Assembly: GCF_004000865.1 (NCBI RefSeq)
Contig: NZ_BIMB01000010.1
Coordinates: 1-64,000, forward strand
From: Paenibacillus elgii NBRC 100335
Lineage (GTDB): Bacteria; Bacillota; Bacilli; Paenibacillales; NBRC-103111
DNA: 64,000 nt
Direction: 5' to 3'
A model generated the notes under the pieces. That model was not told where the DNA came from. It worked only from the letters and a program-made list of their open reading frames with translations, and searched no databases. The first letter of the stretch is position 1. Every line of letters begins with the position of its first letter. Positions 35,333 to 43,990 of the stretch are shown here, piece after piece. Position numbers and translations under genes: made by a program.

Positions 35333-37264
35333 ATGGTCCACTCGGCAGATACCGCTCAACCTATCGACAAACCGGAAGTAAAGATGAAGAAAGGCACGAT
35401 CGCTTCCGTGCTGTCGCGTTACGGCGAAGCGATCGCCGCTTTGGCAAGCGGCGTCTTGATTGCGGCCGCCTGGGTCGCGGGACACTCGTCCCCGACCTTC
35501 TCGATATGGCTTTATTGCTTCGCTTTTCTGATTGGAGGATTCGTCAAGGCCAAGGAAGGATGGCTCACGCTTGTCCGCGAAAAGGATCTGGATGTCAACC
35601 TGCTCATGATCGTCGCGGCCATCGGCGCAGCCAGCATCGGTTACTGGACGGAAGGCGCCGTATTGATCTTTATTTTCTCGCTCAGCGGCGCCTTGGAGAC
35701 GTTCACGATGGAGAAGAGCTCCAGAGACATCTCGTCCTTAATGGATCTGAAGCCGGAGACGGCCATCGTATGGGTAGAAGGGGCGGAAAAGCGGGTTCCC
35801 GTCGAACAGCTGCAGATTGGTGATCTGGTGCTGGTCAAACCGGGCGAGCGCCTGCCCGCCGACGGGATCGTCCAGGAAGGAAGCTCGGCCGTCAACCAGG
35901 CTTCGATTACCGGCGAAAGCATTCCGGTAGATAAAGCGGCGGGGGACGAAGTGTTCGCCGGCACCCTGAACGGCCAGGGCGCATTGTTCGTGCAAGTGAC
36001 GAAATCCAGCGAGTCGACGCTGTTCTCGAAGATCATCCGGCTCGTTCAAGAAGCGCAAAGCGAAATGCCGAAATCCCAGCGGTTTATCGAACGCTTCGAA
36101 CGCATTTATGCCAGAGCCATCATTTTGGCGACGCTGCTTCTCATCGCGTTCCCGCCGTTGTTGTTCGGCTGGAGCTGGAACGATACGCTTTACCGGGCGA
36201 TGGTGTTTTTGGTCGTAGCCTCGCCGTGCGCGCTGGTGGCTTCCATTATGCCGGCGATGCTCTCTGCCATATCCAACAGCGCGAGAAAAGGGCTGCTGTT
36301 TAAAGGCGGCGCCCACTTGGAGCGCGTATCGCACATTCGCGCCATTGCGTTCGACAAAACCGGCACCTTGACGTACGGCAAACCGTCGGTGACGGATTTC
36401 CTGACTTACCAGGCTTGGAGCGAAGAGGAACTGCTGCGGATAGCGGCTTCCATCGAAAGCATATCCACGCATCCGATCGCGAAAGCCATTGTAGACAAGG
36501 CCGGAGAATTGTCGTTGGAGCTGGAGCGGCCTTCCGATTTTCAGGCGTTGGCCGGGTGGGGCGTTCAAGCCGGGTTAGCCGGGGAATTCTGGAAAATCGG
36601 AAAGCCGGGCTTCTTTGAAGAAAGCGGGATTGACGAGCAGATTCTCTCCGATGTCCGCAAGCTTGAGCAGGAAGGCAAAACCGTCGTTTTGATCCAAAAT
36701 GCAGCCGGCATTGCCGGAATGATCGCTCTTCAGGACGCGATCAGGCCGCAAGCCAGGGAGATGATCGCCAAGCTGAAGGAACTGGGCGTGCAAGTCGTCA
36801 TGCTGACGGGAGACCAACGGCTGACGGCCGAGGCGATTGCGAGAGAGGCCGGCATCGATCAGGTATATGCCGGGCTGCTTCCGGAAGACAAGTTGAACAT
36901 CGTCAAAACCTTGAAAGAGAAGTACACGCACGTCGCTATGGTGGGAGACGGGATCAACGACGCTCCGGCCTTGGCCGCGGCATCCGTCGGTATCGCGATG
37001 GGGGCGGCAGGCAGCGATGCGGCGCTGGAAACGGCCGATTTGGTGCTGATGAACGACGATTTGGACAAAATCAAGGAAGCGATTGTGTTGGGAAGACGCA
37101 CGACGCGGATCATCAAGCAGAACATTGCTTTTGCCGTTACGGTAATCGCCTTCCTGATCGCCGCCAATTTTTTCAAAGGAATTCCGCTGCCGCTTGGGGT
37201 CGTAGGCCATGAAGGAAGCACGATTCTGGTCATTTTGAACGGACTCCGGCTGCTTCGCTCCTAA
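35333..37264 (+). CDS. pfeT: P1B4-type metal-exporting ATPase PfeT (ZosA)
   Basis: 643 residues, no N-terminal metal-binding domain, six to seven membrane helices. The membrane metal motif is SPC (VVASPCALVASIMPAML), typical of P1B4 pumps. Also TGES, DKTGTLTYG (phospho-Asp), THPIAKA (HP locus) and MVGDGINDAPAL. Bacillus PfeT exports ferrous iron and is controlled by PerR and Fur; the control region here carries matching boxes. Start chosen at 35333, with AAAAAGGAG 9 nt before; an in-frame ATG at 35312 lies upstream of that site. Confidence 0.88.
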   Translation: MVHSADTAQPIDKPEVKMKKGTIASVLSRYGEAIAALASGVLIAAAWVAGHSSPTFSIWLYCFAFLIGGFVKAKEGWLTLVREKDLDVNLLMIVAAIGAASIGYWTEGAVLIFIFSLSGALETFTMEKSSRDISSLMDLKPETAIVWVEGAEKRVPVEQLQIGDLVLVKPGERLPADGIVQEGSSAVNQASITGESIPVDKAAGDEVFAGTLNGQGALFVQVTKSSESTLFSKIIRLVQEAQSEMPKSQRFIERFERIYARAIILATLLLIAFPPLLFGWSWNDTLYRAMVFLVVASPCALVASIMPAMLSAISNSARKGLLFKGGAHLERVSHIRAIAFDKTGTLTYGKPSVTDFLTYQAWSEEELLRIAASIESISTHPIAKAIVDKAGELSLELERPSDFQALAGWGVQAGLAGEFWKIGKPGFFEESGIDEQILSDVRKLEQEGKTVVLIQNAAGIAGMIALQDAIRPQAREMIAKLKELGVQVVMLTGDQRLTAEAIAREAGIDQVYAGLLPEDKLNIVKTLKEKYTHVAMVGDGINDAPALAAASVGIAMGAAGSDAALETADLVLMNDDLDKIKEAIVLGRRTTRIIKQNIAFAVTVIAFLIAANFFKGIPLPLGVVGHEGSTILVILNGLRLLRS

Positions 37265-37306
37265 GCTGCTGTATAATATACCGTTCCGGCTGCGGCCGGA
37301 TTCGTC

Positions 37307-37333
37307 GCCCCCGCGAAAGCCGGGGGCTTTTTT
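37307..37333 (+). terminator. Terminator after pfeT
   Basis: GCCCCCG / CGGGGGC stem with 7-nt loop and six T. Confidence 0.85.
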
Positions 37334-37384
37334 CTTGCGTTCCGAGGGAATTCGCGCTTTCTTTCCGGCGGTCATAAAAAACCA

Positions 37385-37429
37385 TTGTAATTTCGTAAAA
37401 ATACGTTACAATAATGATAATGATTATCA
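37385..37429 (+). promoter_or_regulatory. Promoter with a perfect Fur box
   Basis: TTGTAA (37385-37390), 16-nt spacer, TACAAT (37407-37412), then TGATAATGATTATCA (37415-37429), an exact 15-of-15 Fur box across the expected start point. Expected to be off in iron excess and on in iron starvation. Confidence 0.85.
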
Positions 37430-37462
37430 TTTTTACACAGGGAAGATAAGGGAGAGAAAAGG

Positions 37463-37639
37463 ATGGATCTGTTACTTCCGATTACTACGGTCATATTGGT
37501 TATGTTGGGAAGCGTCTGCTTGTTCATTTCCATTGAAAATGACCGGCGCGTTCGTGAATTCAACTCGAAGAGCCTCTCCTCGCAGCGGACGCGGGAATCG
37601 GACGATTCTTCCAAACGCAGCACCGAGAGCTTCGCTTAA
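37463..37639 (+). CDS. Fur-controlled 58-aa single-pass membrane protein
   Basis: 58 codons from an ATG preceded by GGGAGAGAAAAGG. Residues 2-25 form one membrane helix (LLLPITTVILVMLG, then SVCLFISI), followed by a highly charged, Ser-rich cytoplasmic tail (ENDRRVREFN to the end). It has its own promoter with a perfect Fur box and its own terminator, so it is very likely a real gene. I recognise no family. It lies next to the iron exporter pfeT but should be induced under the opposite iron condition. Confidence 0.75.
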   Translation: MDLLLPITTVILVMLGSVCLFISIENDRRVREFNSKSLSSQRTRESDDSSKRSTESFA

Positions 37640-37685
37640 ATTGGCCAGAAACGGTTTTGACCATAGAACAACAATGAATCGCCAG

Positions 37686-37710
37686 CCACCGGGAAACCGG
37701 TGGTTTTTTT
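37686..37710 (+). terminator. Terminator after the 58-aa gene
   Basis: CCACCGG-GAAA-CCGGTGG with seven T; a textbook intrinsic terminator. Confidence 0.9.
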
Positions 37711-37773
37711 GCGTTGCTCCCAGAGTTAGGAAAGCGGTTAACTGCGGGAATTTTGTGGATCTGTATAATTTTT

Positions 37774-37802
37774 CTAAAGTTAAGGGCGGTTCCTAACGAT
37801 AA
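37774..37802 (+). promoter_or_regulatory. Sigma-D-like promoter of the chemoreceptor gene
   Basis: CTAAA (37774-37778), 16-nt spacer, AACGATAA, compared with the flagellar sigma consensus TAAA-N15-GCCGATAT. Fits a chemotaxis gene 84 nt downstream. Confidence 0.5.
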
Positions 37803-37885
37803 TATTACTAAACGACAGCGCTGCTCCGCACGGTAGATTCGGCGGGCCAGAGCAGTATAGTTCAACGGATGAAGGAGTGCTTGCT

Positions 37886-39628
37886 ATGAAGAATCGCAGT
37901 TTAGTCGTCAAAGCCGGATGGGTGTTGGTGATCCTGCTGATTGCCATGTCGGCCGCATTTACCACGATGTCGTATTTTCGGGAAAGAGCTATGTATTTCG
38001 AATCGTTATTGCAAATTGAAGAGGCGATGGACGCTCAACTGGAGCTGCAGAGCGCGGATATCCAAGCGGCCGGACAAAAGATGTCGCTCAGCTACGACAA
38101 ATATATGGCCGACCCGGCGAACGTTCGTATTCAGGCGCAGATTGAGAAGATGCTCACAAGCCATATCGTCACCAACGGCTACTTGATGTCAACCGAGATG
38201 ACGACGAAGGACAATAAGCACTATGCGAAGATGATGCAGGCCAATCGGGCCTTGAACGAACACGGTGCGAAGGTTTTGGAGGATTACGAGCTGTCGGCTC
38301 AGTTTCAGCGGGCGTATGAGGATGCGCTGAAGAAGGGGACGGGCATGACCGACGTGTATACGGATGCCTCGGGCACGTGGATTTCCATTCTGAGCGCCAT
38401 TCGCACGGATAAGGGCGAGACGGTCGCCGTGTTCGGCCTCGACTTCGACTACGGCTTGATTCAATCGGATTTGAACCACGCGCTGCTGCTTAATATTTTG
38501 ATCGGTCTTGTCATTGGCGGTCTGTTTATCGGGCTGATGATTTGGCTGCTGATTCGAACGGTCCGTCCGCTCAAACGGATGGCAGAGGTGTCGAAGCTTG
38601 CCGCCGAAGGGGATTTGTCCGTTTCCGTGCCGGTGAACGGACGCGACGAGATCGGGCTTGTCTCCGAGAATTTCAACCATATGGTCGAAAGCATCCGCAA
38701 ACTGGTGGGCAGTATTAAAACCCATTCCGACGAAGTGGCGGAATCGTCCGATCTGCTGACCGTCAGCGCGAAGCAGACGGCCGAGGCGACCGGCGAAGCG
38801 GCCCGGGCGGTCGAAGAGGTTGCCGCCGGTGCGGAGAATCAGCTGCAGAGCGCCGAGGAATGCAAGCGGGCAATGGTGGAGATGGCTACAGGCATCGAAC
38901 GGATTGCCGAATCGGCGGGCGTCGTCGCCGACCTGTCCTCCCAGACGTCGCGGGATGCGGCGCAGGGCAACGAGGTCGTGCAGCAGATGATCGCGCAGAT
39001 GAACCGCATTGAGTCGGTCATGACCGAGACCGGCGGCGTCATCCACGAGCTGCGGACCCGCTCGGAGGAAGTCGGCGAGATCATGGCGCTGATTGCCGAT
39101 ATCGCGAATCAGACGAACCTGCTGGCGCTCAATGCGTCCATCGAAGCGGCCCGGGCGGGAGAGCACGGCAAAGGGTTCGCAGTGGTCGCCGTCGAGGTGA
39201 GGAAGCTCGCGGAGAAGTCCAAGGAATCGTCCGAGCATATTGCCGCTCTGCTACGGGAGATCGAAGCCAACACGAAGCGGGCGGTCGCCTCGATGGACGC
39301 GGGCGTGAACGAAACGTCCAAAGGATCGGCGGCCGCGGGGCAAGCCGGCGAAGTGTTCGAACGCATCCTGCATGCCATTCAGCAGGTGGCCGGCCAAGTG
39401 CAGGAGGTGTCGGCCGCTTCCGAGGAAATGTCGGCAGGCACCGAAGAAGTCGCCGCTTCCCTGGAAGAGCTCGCCCGCATCGCCCAAGAGGCCGCGGACA
39501 ATACGCAGAATGTGGCGGCGTCCTCGGAGGAACAACTGGCGGCCATGGAGGAGATTTCCAGTGCTTCGGGCCATTTGAAGGAAATGTCCGTTCTGCTGCA
39601 GCGGCAGGTGAATGCCTTCAAGCTTTAA
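37886..39628 (+). CDS. Methyl-accepting chemotaxis protein
   Basis: 580 residues. TM1 about 8-28, outside sensor domain about 35-195 (single-Cache-like size), TM2 about 202-225, HAMP about 226-280, signalling domain to the end with the hairpin tip [28 protein letters not shown] (given in pieces: [29 protein letters not shown]). GAAGGAG precedes the ATG. Ligand is not deducible. It lies beside the eut operon, so ethanolamine is one possible signal. Confidence 0.92.
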   Translation: MKNRSLVVKAGWVLVILLIAMSAAFTTMSYFRERAMYFESLLQIEEAMDAQLELQSADIQAAGQKMSLSYDKYMADPANVRIQAQIEKMLTSHIVTNGYLMSTEMTTKDNKHYAKMMQANRALNEHGAKVLEDYELSAQFQRAYEDALKKGTGMTDVYTDASGTWISILSAIRTDKGETVAVFGLDFDYGLIQSDLNHALLLNILIGLVIGGLFIGLMIWLLIRTVRPLKRMAEVSKLAAEGDLSVSVPVNGRDEIGLVSENFNHMVESIRKLVGSIKTHSDEVAESSDLLTVSAKQTAEATGEAARAVEEVAAGAENQLQSAEECKRAMVEMATGIERIAESAGVVADLSSQTSRDAAQGNEVVQQMIAQMNRIESVMTETGGVIHELRTRSEEVGEIMALIADIANQTNLLALNASIEAARAGEHGKGFAVVAVEVRKLAEKSKESSEHIAALLREIEANTKRAVASMDAGVNETSKGSAAAGQAGEVFERILHAIQQVAGQVQEVSAASEEMSAGTEEVAASLEELARIAQEAADNTQNVAASSEEQLAAMEEISSASGHLKEMSVLLQRQVNAFKL

Positions 39629-39698
39629 TAAGATTCTAAAGCTCCTTTCCTCCGAATAAGCTGTAGTATGGATATTCGGAAACGGGGGAGGAACAAAA

Positions 39699-39932
39699 AT
39701 GAAGCGAATTACGGCACGGCGGATCGGATGGGTCATCTTCGGCTGCATGCTGGCCTCCGCCGCCGTGCTGCTGTATCTGCAAATCGTAGGCGAGCTGATG
39801 CTTGGCATCGCGCTGGTGGGCATAACGTTTGCGCTATCTATGGGCCTGTTGTGGATGTCCGAGCTTGAGGACGAGGCGGCCGAACGGGAGAAGAAAAAAG
39901 GCCGAATAAGCCGGTTTGAGCGGTCAAGGTAA
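39699..39932 (+). CDS. Small two-helix membrane protein
   Basis: 77 residues: a basic start (MKRITARRIGW), two membrane helices (about 10-29 and 32-52), then an acidic/basic charged tail rich in E and K. GGGGGAGGAAC precedes the ATG, a strong ribosome site. No family recognised. It follows the chemoreceptor by 70 nt and precedes the eut promoter. Confidence 0.6.
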   Translation: MKRITARRIGWVIFGCMLASAAVLLYLQIVGELMLGIALVGITFALSMGLLWMSELEDEAAEREKKKGRISRFERSR

Positions 39933-39963
39933 AAATTGTGACGGCCTAGATCGATGACAGCGC

Positions 39964-39992
39964 TTGCAATATCGAGTGATTTGTTTTACAAT
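39964..39992 (+). promoter_or_regulatory. Sigma-A promoter of the eut operon
   Basis: TTGCAA (39964-39969), 17-nt spacer, TACAAT (39987-39992). Start point expected near 39999, giving a leader of about 125 nt before eutL. Confidence 0.7.
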
Positions 39993-40023
39993 TCAATCAT
40001 GAACACCAATAAAAAAATAGCAT

Positions 40024-40088
40024 GAAGGCAACGGTGCCTTTGGATCGGAGAACGCGTTCACGTGTTCTTCAGTCCGGGGCGCCTTTTT
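40024..40088 (+). promoter_or_regulatory. eut leader: ANTAR-type hexaloop hairpin and competing terminator
   Basis: AAGGC-AACGGT-GCCTT (40025-40040) is a 5-bp hairpin with a six-base loop with A at loop position 1 and G at 4, as in EutV antiterminator hairpins. A second loop, AACGCG (40051-40056), is flanked only by a weak 3-bp stem. A terminator can form instead: GGTGCC, TT, GGA (40033-40044) pair with TCCGGGGCGCC (40073-40083), followed by TTTTT. The first hairpin and terminator share bases, so they exclude each other. EutV, an ANTAR regulator, is coded in this operon. Confidence 0.65.
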
Positions 40089-40123
40089 GTCGTCTTTTGA
40101 TGTATGCAGCGGAGGTGAACCAA

Positions 40124-40768
40124 GTGAAGCAGCCGATTCGAGCCGTGCCGCTGGCCGTCCGCATCATTCCGAATGTGGATCTGGAGCTGGCCCGGAAGTT
40201 GGAGCTGAAGCCGGACATCCGGAGTCTGGGGATGTTAACGTCGAGCATCGATGACGTTGGCTATACGGCGCTGGACGAGGCGACCAAGAAGGCGGCGGTG
40301 GAAGTCGTATATGCCCGTTCCTTTTACGCGGGATCGGCGCATGCCTCGGGTCCGCTCTCGGGGGAATTTATCGGGATGCTGGGCGGCCGGACGCCGGCCG
40401 AGGTGAAGAGCGGGTTGGACGCGGCTATCGCTGTGATGGAGAACGGCGCGTGCTTTTATTCCTTGAACAGCGAGGGCACGCATGCGTACTATGCTCACGT
40501 CATTTCGAGAACGGGTTCTTACTTGTCCCAGGTGGCGGGCATCGCCGAAGGCGAGCCGCTCGCGTATTTGATCGCGCCGCCGCTCGAAGCGGTGTACGGC
40601 TTGGATGCCGCATTGAAGGCGGCGGACGTCAGGCTGTGCCAATTTTACGGCCCGCCGACGGAAACGAACTTCGGCGGCGGCTTGCTGACGGGCAGCCAGT
40701 CCGCTTGTACCGCGGCGGCGAGCGCTTTTGCCGATGCCGTTCTCAGCGTCGCGCGGGAGCCGAAATAA
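40124..40768 (+). CDS. eutL: BMC shell protein EutL
   Basis: 214 residues, tandem-BMC trimer family with gated pore. Begins with GTG behind GGAGGTG; VPLAVRIIPNVDLELARKLEL matches the EutL N-terminus, and FYAGSAHASGPLSGEFIGMLGG and GACFYSLNSEGTHAYYAHVISRTGSYLS are the conserved EutL segments. It forms the facets of the ethanolamine compartment. First gene of the operon, after the attenuator. Confidence 0.94.
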   Translation: MKQPIRAVPLAVRIIPNVDLELARKLELKPDIRSLGMLTSSIDDVGYTALDEATKKAAVEVVYARSFYAGSAHASGPLSGEFIGMLGGRTPAEVKSGLDAAIAVMENGACFYSLNSEGTHAYYAHVISRTGSYLSQVAGIAEGEPLAYLIAPPLEAVYGLDAALKAADVRLCQFYGPPTETNFGGGLLTGSQSACTAAASAFADAVLSVAREPK

Positions 40769-40795
40769 TCTGGTTAACGAAAGCGGGTGATGGAG

Positions 40796-41311
40796 ATGAC
40801 ACAGTCGATGACAGCGTTGGGACTTATCGAGACGATCGGCGTACCCGCCTTGATCGCTGCGGCTGATGCGGCGGCGAAGACGGCGGACGTCCGGGTTATG
40901 ACGTTTGAAAAAGCGGATGCAGGACTCATTACCGTATATATCGTAGGAGATGTCGCCTCCGTTCGGGCGGCCGTAGAGGCAGGCGGAGAAGAAGCTCGCA
41001 GGGTAGGCAAGCTGGTCGGGACGCATGTGATTCCGCGGCCGGATCTTTCCGTTTCGGCGATGCTGGAGAGCATATGGCGGAAGAACGCCCCGGCGGAGCC
41101 GAAGCCGGCTAACGACGAGGCGGCAGCGGATGAAGCGGCGGAGCTTTCCGGGACGGAAGGCGGGGAATCCGCCGAGGCGCTGGCCAAGCTTTCGCTGCAG
41201 CAGTTGCGCGAGCTGGCCCGTACCACCCCCGGATTCCCGCTGAACGCTTCCGGCATCAACACGGCGGCGAAGGCCGAGCTGATCCGGTTGCTTACGGAGA
41301 AGAAGGACTGA
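40796..41311 (+). CDS. BMC-domain shell protein with SAP-like C-terminal tail
   Basis: 171 residues. One BMC domain (about 1-88: TALGLIETIGVPALIAAADAA at the start, VGTHVIPRPD at the end), an Ala/Glu-rich linker (about 95-125), then SLQQLRELARTTPGFPL and AAKAELIRLLTEKK (about 128-171), a helix-extended-helix pattern like SAP/Rho-N nucleic-acid-binding motifs. EutK of enterobacteria is also a BMC protein with a C-terminal nucleic-acid-binding domain, so this may be a functional counterpart. Start chosen at 40796, with GGGTGA 5 nt before; ATG 40790 is possible. Confidence 0.82.
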   Translation: MTQSMTALGLIETIGVPALIAAADAAAKTADVRVMTFEKADAGLITVYIVGDVASVRAAVEAGGEEARRVGKLVGTHVIPRPDLSVSAMLESIWRKNAPAEPKPANDEAAADEAAELSGTEGGESAEALAKLSLQQLRELARTTPGFPLNASGINTAAKAELIRLLTEKKD

Positions 41312-41329
41312 AGGGAGTGAGAACCCGAT

Positions 41330-42826
41330 ATGAAGCTGGACGCCGATTTGCAGGCGATACAGGAAGTGCGCAGCCTTCTGCAGGAAGCGGGTCAAGCCCA
41401 GAAGCTGCTGGAAAAAATGACTCAGTCACAGATTGACGACATCGTCGCTGCGATGGCCCGGGCGGCCGAGGCGGAAGCCGTACGGCTGGCCGAAATGGCC
41501 GTGGAAGAGACCGGGTACGGCAAAGTTGCCGATAAGACGGCTAAAAATCTTTTCGTCGCCCGAAACGTTTACGGCTCGATGAAAGACATGAAGACGGTCG
41601 GGATCGTCCGTAAGGACGACGAGCGCAAGGTATGGGAAGTGGCGCAGCCGGTCGGCGTCGTCGCCGCGATCATCCCGTCGACCAATCCGACGTCGACCGT
41701 CATGTTCAAGTGCATGATCGCGCTGAAAGCGCGCAATGCGATCGTCATCAGTCCGCATCCGTCGGCGCTGCGCTGCTCGCTGGAAGCAGCCAAGGTGATG
41801 CGGCAGGCGGCAGAGAAGGCGGGGGCTCCCGCCGGCTTGATCCACTGCTTGTCGAAGCCCTCGGTCGAGGCGAGCAATGAGCTGATGCGGCACAAGCGGA
41901 CGGATGTGATCCTGGCGACCGGCGGCACGGCGATGGTCAAGGCCGCTTACAGCTCGGGCAAGCCCGCGTATGGCGTCGGGCCGGGCAATGTCCCGGTGTA
42001 CGTGCACCACAGCGCGAACCTGTCCCGCGCGGTCAGCTTGATTTTGCAAAGCAAGACGTTCGATTACGGCACGATTTGCGCTTCGGAGCAGGCGATTGTC
42101 GCCGACGCGTCGATCAAGCCGCAGCTCGTCGAAGAGCTGAAGCGGCAGGGCGCTTATTTTCTGGATGAGGAGCAAAAGCGCAAGGTCGGCTCGATTCTGA
42201 CGATCGGCAAAGGGTTGAACCCGAAGGTCGTCGGCCGTTCGCCGCAGGTGATCGCGGAGATGGCGGGCTTTACCGTTCCGCCGGAGGCGCGGGTATTGAT
42301 CGCGGAAGAAACGGGCGTCGGGCACGCGTATCCGTTCTCCGTAGAGAAGCTAAGCCCGGTGCTGGCGCTCTACACCGTAAAAGATTGGCTGGAGGGCTGC
42401 AGCCGCTGTATGGAGCTGCTGGAGCTCGGCGGACTCGGGCATACGCTCGGCATCCACTGCGAGAACGAATCCGTCATCGAGGCGTTCGGGCTGGAGAAGC
42501 CGGCCTCGCGCATCGTCGTCAATTCGGGCACGACGTTCGGCGGCATCGGCGCCACGACCGGCATTACGCCGTCGTTTACGCTGGGCTGCGGCTCGTTCGG
42601 CAACAATATTACGTCGGACAACATCGGTCCGCAGCATCTGCTCAACATCAAGCGCGTCGCCTTTGGCATCCGCGAGATGGATATCGCCCCCGCGGCGGCG
42701 CAGGCGGTAGAGAGGACGATGGAAAAGCTGCAGCCCGAAGCCTCCGCTAATCCGGGGATTTCGCGCGAGGATGTTCTGCAGATCGTCCGCAGCGTGCTAT
42801 CTGAATTACAACTGGAAGCCAAGTAA
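41330..42826 (+). CDS. eutE: CoA-acylating acetaldehyde dehydrogenase EutE
   Basis: 498 residues. Aldehyde dehydrogenase fold with catalytic Cys in GTICASEQAIVA (about 242), NAD region VGVVAAIIPSTNPTSTVMFK and GVGPGNVPVYVH. It turns acetaldehyde into acetyl-CoA inside the compartment. The C-terminus is an amphipathic helix, SREDVLQIVRSVLSELQL, after a short linker, the pattern of encapsulation peptides. GAAGGGAGTGAG precedes the ATG. Confidence 0.94.
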   Translation: MKLDADLQAIQEVRSLLQEAGQAQKLLEKMTQSQIDDIVAAMARAAEAEAVRLAEMAVEETGYGKVADKTAKNLFVARNVYGSMKDMKTVGIVRKDDERKVWEVAQPVGVVAAIIPSTNPTSTVMFKCMIALKARNAIVISPHPSALRCSLEAAKVMRQAAEKAGAPAGLIHCLSKPSVEASNELMRHKRTDVILATGGTAMVKAAYSSGKPAYGVGPGNVPVYVHHSANLSRAVSLILQSKTFDYGTICASEQAIVADASIKPQLVEELKRQGAYFLDEEQKRKVGSILTIGKGLNPKVVGRSPQVIAEMAGFTVPPEARVLIAEETGVGHAYPFSVEKLSPVLALYTVKDWLEGCSRCMELLELGGLGHTLGIHCENESVIEAFGLEKPASRIVVNSGTTFGGIGATTGITPSFTLGCGSFGNNITSDNIGPQHLLNIKRVAFGIREMDIAPAAAQAVERTMEKLQPEASANPGISREDVLQIVRSVLSELQLEAK

Positions 42827-42902
42827 GTTTCACTCGGTAAGTTAATCGGATAAGTTCCATTTTGCATTATAAACTACTTTTTATTCCAGGGAGGAATAGA
42901 CA

Positions 42903-43190
42903 ATGGCAGGAGAATTGGCAGCACTCGGAATGGTAGAAACGAAAGGACTCGTAGGATCGATCGAAGCGGCGGATGCGATGGTCAAAGCGGCAAATGTTAA
43001 ATTGATCGGAAAAGTGCATGTCGGCGGCGGTTTGGTGACGGTCATGGTGCGCGGCGATGTAGGCGCAGTAAAAGCGGCTACGGATGCCGGCGCGGCAGCT
43101 GCGGAAAAAATCGGCGAGCTGGTTTCCGTGCACGTCATTCCGCGTCCTCACACGGATATTGAATTCATTCTGCCGAAGCTTGAAGGCTAA
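42903..43190 (+). CDS. eutM: BMC-H shell protein EutM
   Basis: 95 residues, single BMC domain: [47 protein letters not shown] and [17 protein letters not shown], the canonical hexamer pattern. Ribosome site GGGAGGAA. A 76-nt gap before it has no obvious terminator and may allow separate processing for high expression. Main facet protein of the shell. Confidence 0.95.
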   Translation: MAGELAALGMVETKGLVGSIEAADAMVKAANVKLIGKVHVGGGLVTVMVRGDVGAVKAATDAGAAAAEKIGELVSVHVIPRPHTDIEFILPKLEG

Positions 43191-43195
43191 TCCCT

Positions 43196-43984
43196 ATGGC
43201 GCTGATTACGGAAACGAGTCTACGCAGCCGATTGGCGCAGGGGCTCCCGAATCCGTATCCGATCGCGGCCGGGGACCTGCTGACGCCGGCGGCCAATGAT
43301 TTTCTGAAAAGCCGGGGCATCGCCATCCAGCGTCTGAAGGCCGAAGCTCCGGCGGCTTCGCCTGTGGAGCCGGCGCCCGATGCGCCGGTCCTTCCCGTCG
43401 GCGTCTCGGGCCGGCACGTGCATTTGTCGCCGGAGCATGTCGAGGCGCTGTTCGGCGAGGGCTACCAGCTTACCCCGCTGAAGGAGCTGTCGCAGCCCGG
43501 ACAATTTGCCGCCCAGGAAACGGTTACGCTGATCGGTCCGAAGGGCGTTCTGCAGAACGCCCGCATTCTCGGACCTTCGCGCGGGGCGTCCCAGGTTGAG
43601 ATTTCCCGGACAGACGGCTTTGCGCTCGGCGTGAAGCCCCCCGTCCGGCTGTCGGGCGATCTGGAAGGCACGCCCGGCATCACGGTGGCCGGCCCGAAGG
43701 GCGCGGTCGTACTGACGCAGGGCTTGATCGTCGCCAAAAACCATGTCCATATGTCGCCTGACGACGCCCAGAGGTTTGAGGTGTCCGACGGGGACCGCCT
43801 CATCCTGCAGACCCGCGGCGACCGGCCGCTAGCGTTTATGGACGTTGTGGTCCGGGTGAACCCGCGCTATGCGCTTGACGTTCATCTCGATACGGATGAA
43901 GCCAACGCCGCTCAATTGAACACCGGGGACACGGTACAAATGATCGGCAAAAACGGCGTGTTCACGCGTGTGGAAAGGGGGTAG
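43196..43984 (+). CDS. pduL: Phosphate acyltransferase PduL with extra N-terminal module
   Basis: 262 residues. The PduL core (about 65-262) has both histidine motifs, SGRHVHLSPEHVEALFG and KNHVHMSPDDA, which bind zinc; it makes acetyl phosphate from acetyl-CoA. The first 45 residues (ITETSLRSRL, then DLLTPAANDFLKSRGIAIQRL) resemble the N-terminal segment of EutT and EutQ, not the usual PduL encapsulation helix. A Pro/Ala-rich linker (about 50-65) joins them. The same kind of module ends the next gene product. Confidence 0.9.
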   Translation: MALITETSLRSRLAQGLPNPYPIAAGDLLTPAANDFLKSRGIAIQRLKAEAPAASPVEPAPDAPVLPVGVSGRHVHLSPEHVEALFGEGYQLTPLKELSQPGQFAAQETVTLIGPKGVLQNARILGPSRGASQVEISRTDGFALGVKPPVRLSGDLEGTPGITVAGPKGAVVLTQGLIVAKNHVHMSPDDAQRFEVSDGDRLILQTRGDRPLAFMDVVVRVNPRYALDVHLDTDEANAAQLNTGDTVQMIGKNGVFTRVERG

Positions 43985-43990
43985 CGAAGG

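Noticed and set aside
40022-40123. ATG at 40022 as the eutL start
   Set aside because: It lies inside the leader hairpin; the GTG at 40124 has GGAGGTG and matches the EutL N-terminus.
39933-40124. Cobalamin riboswitch upstream of the eut operon
   Set aside because: No B12-box-like sequence or multi-branched fold seen; the leader is too short and is explained by the attenuator.
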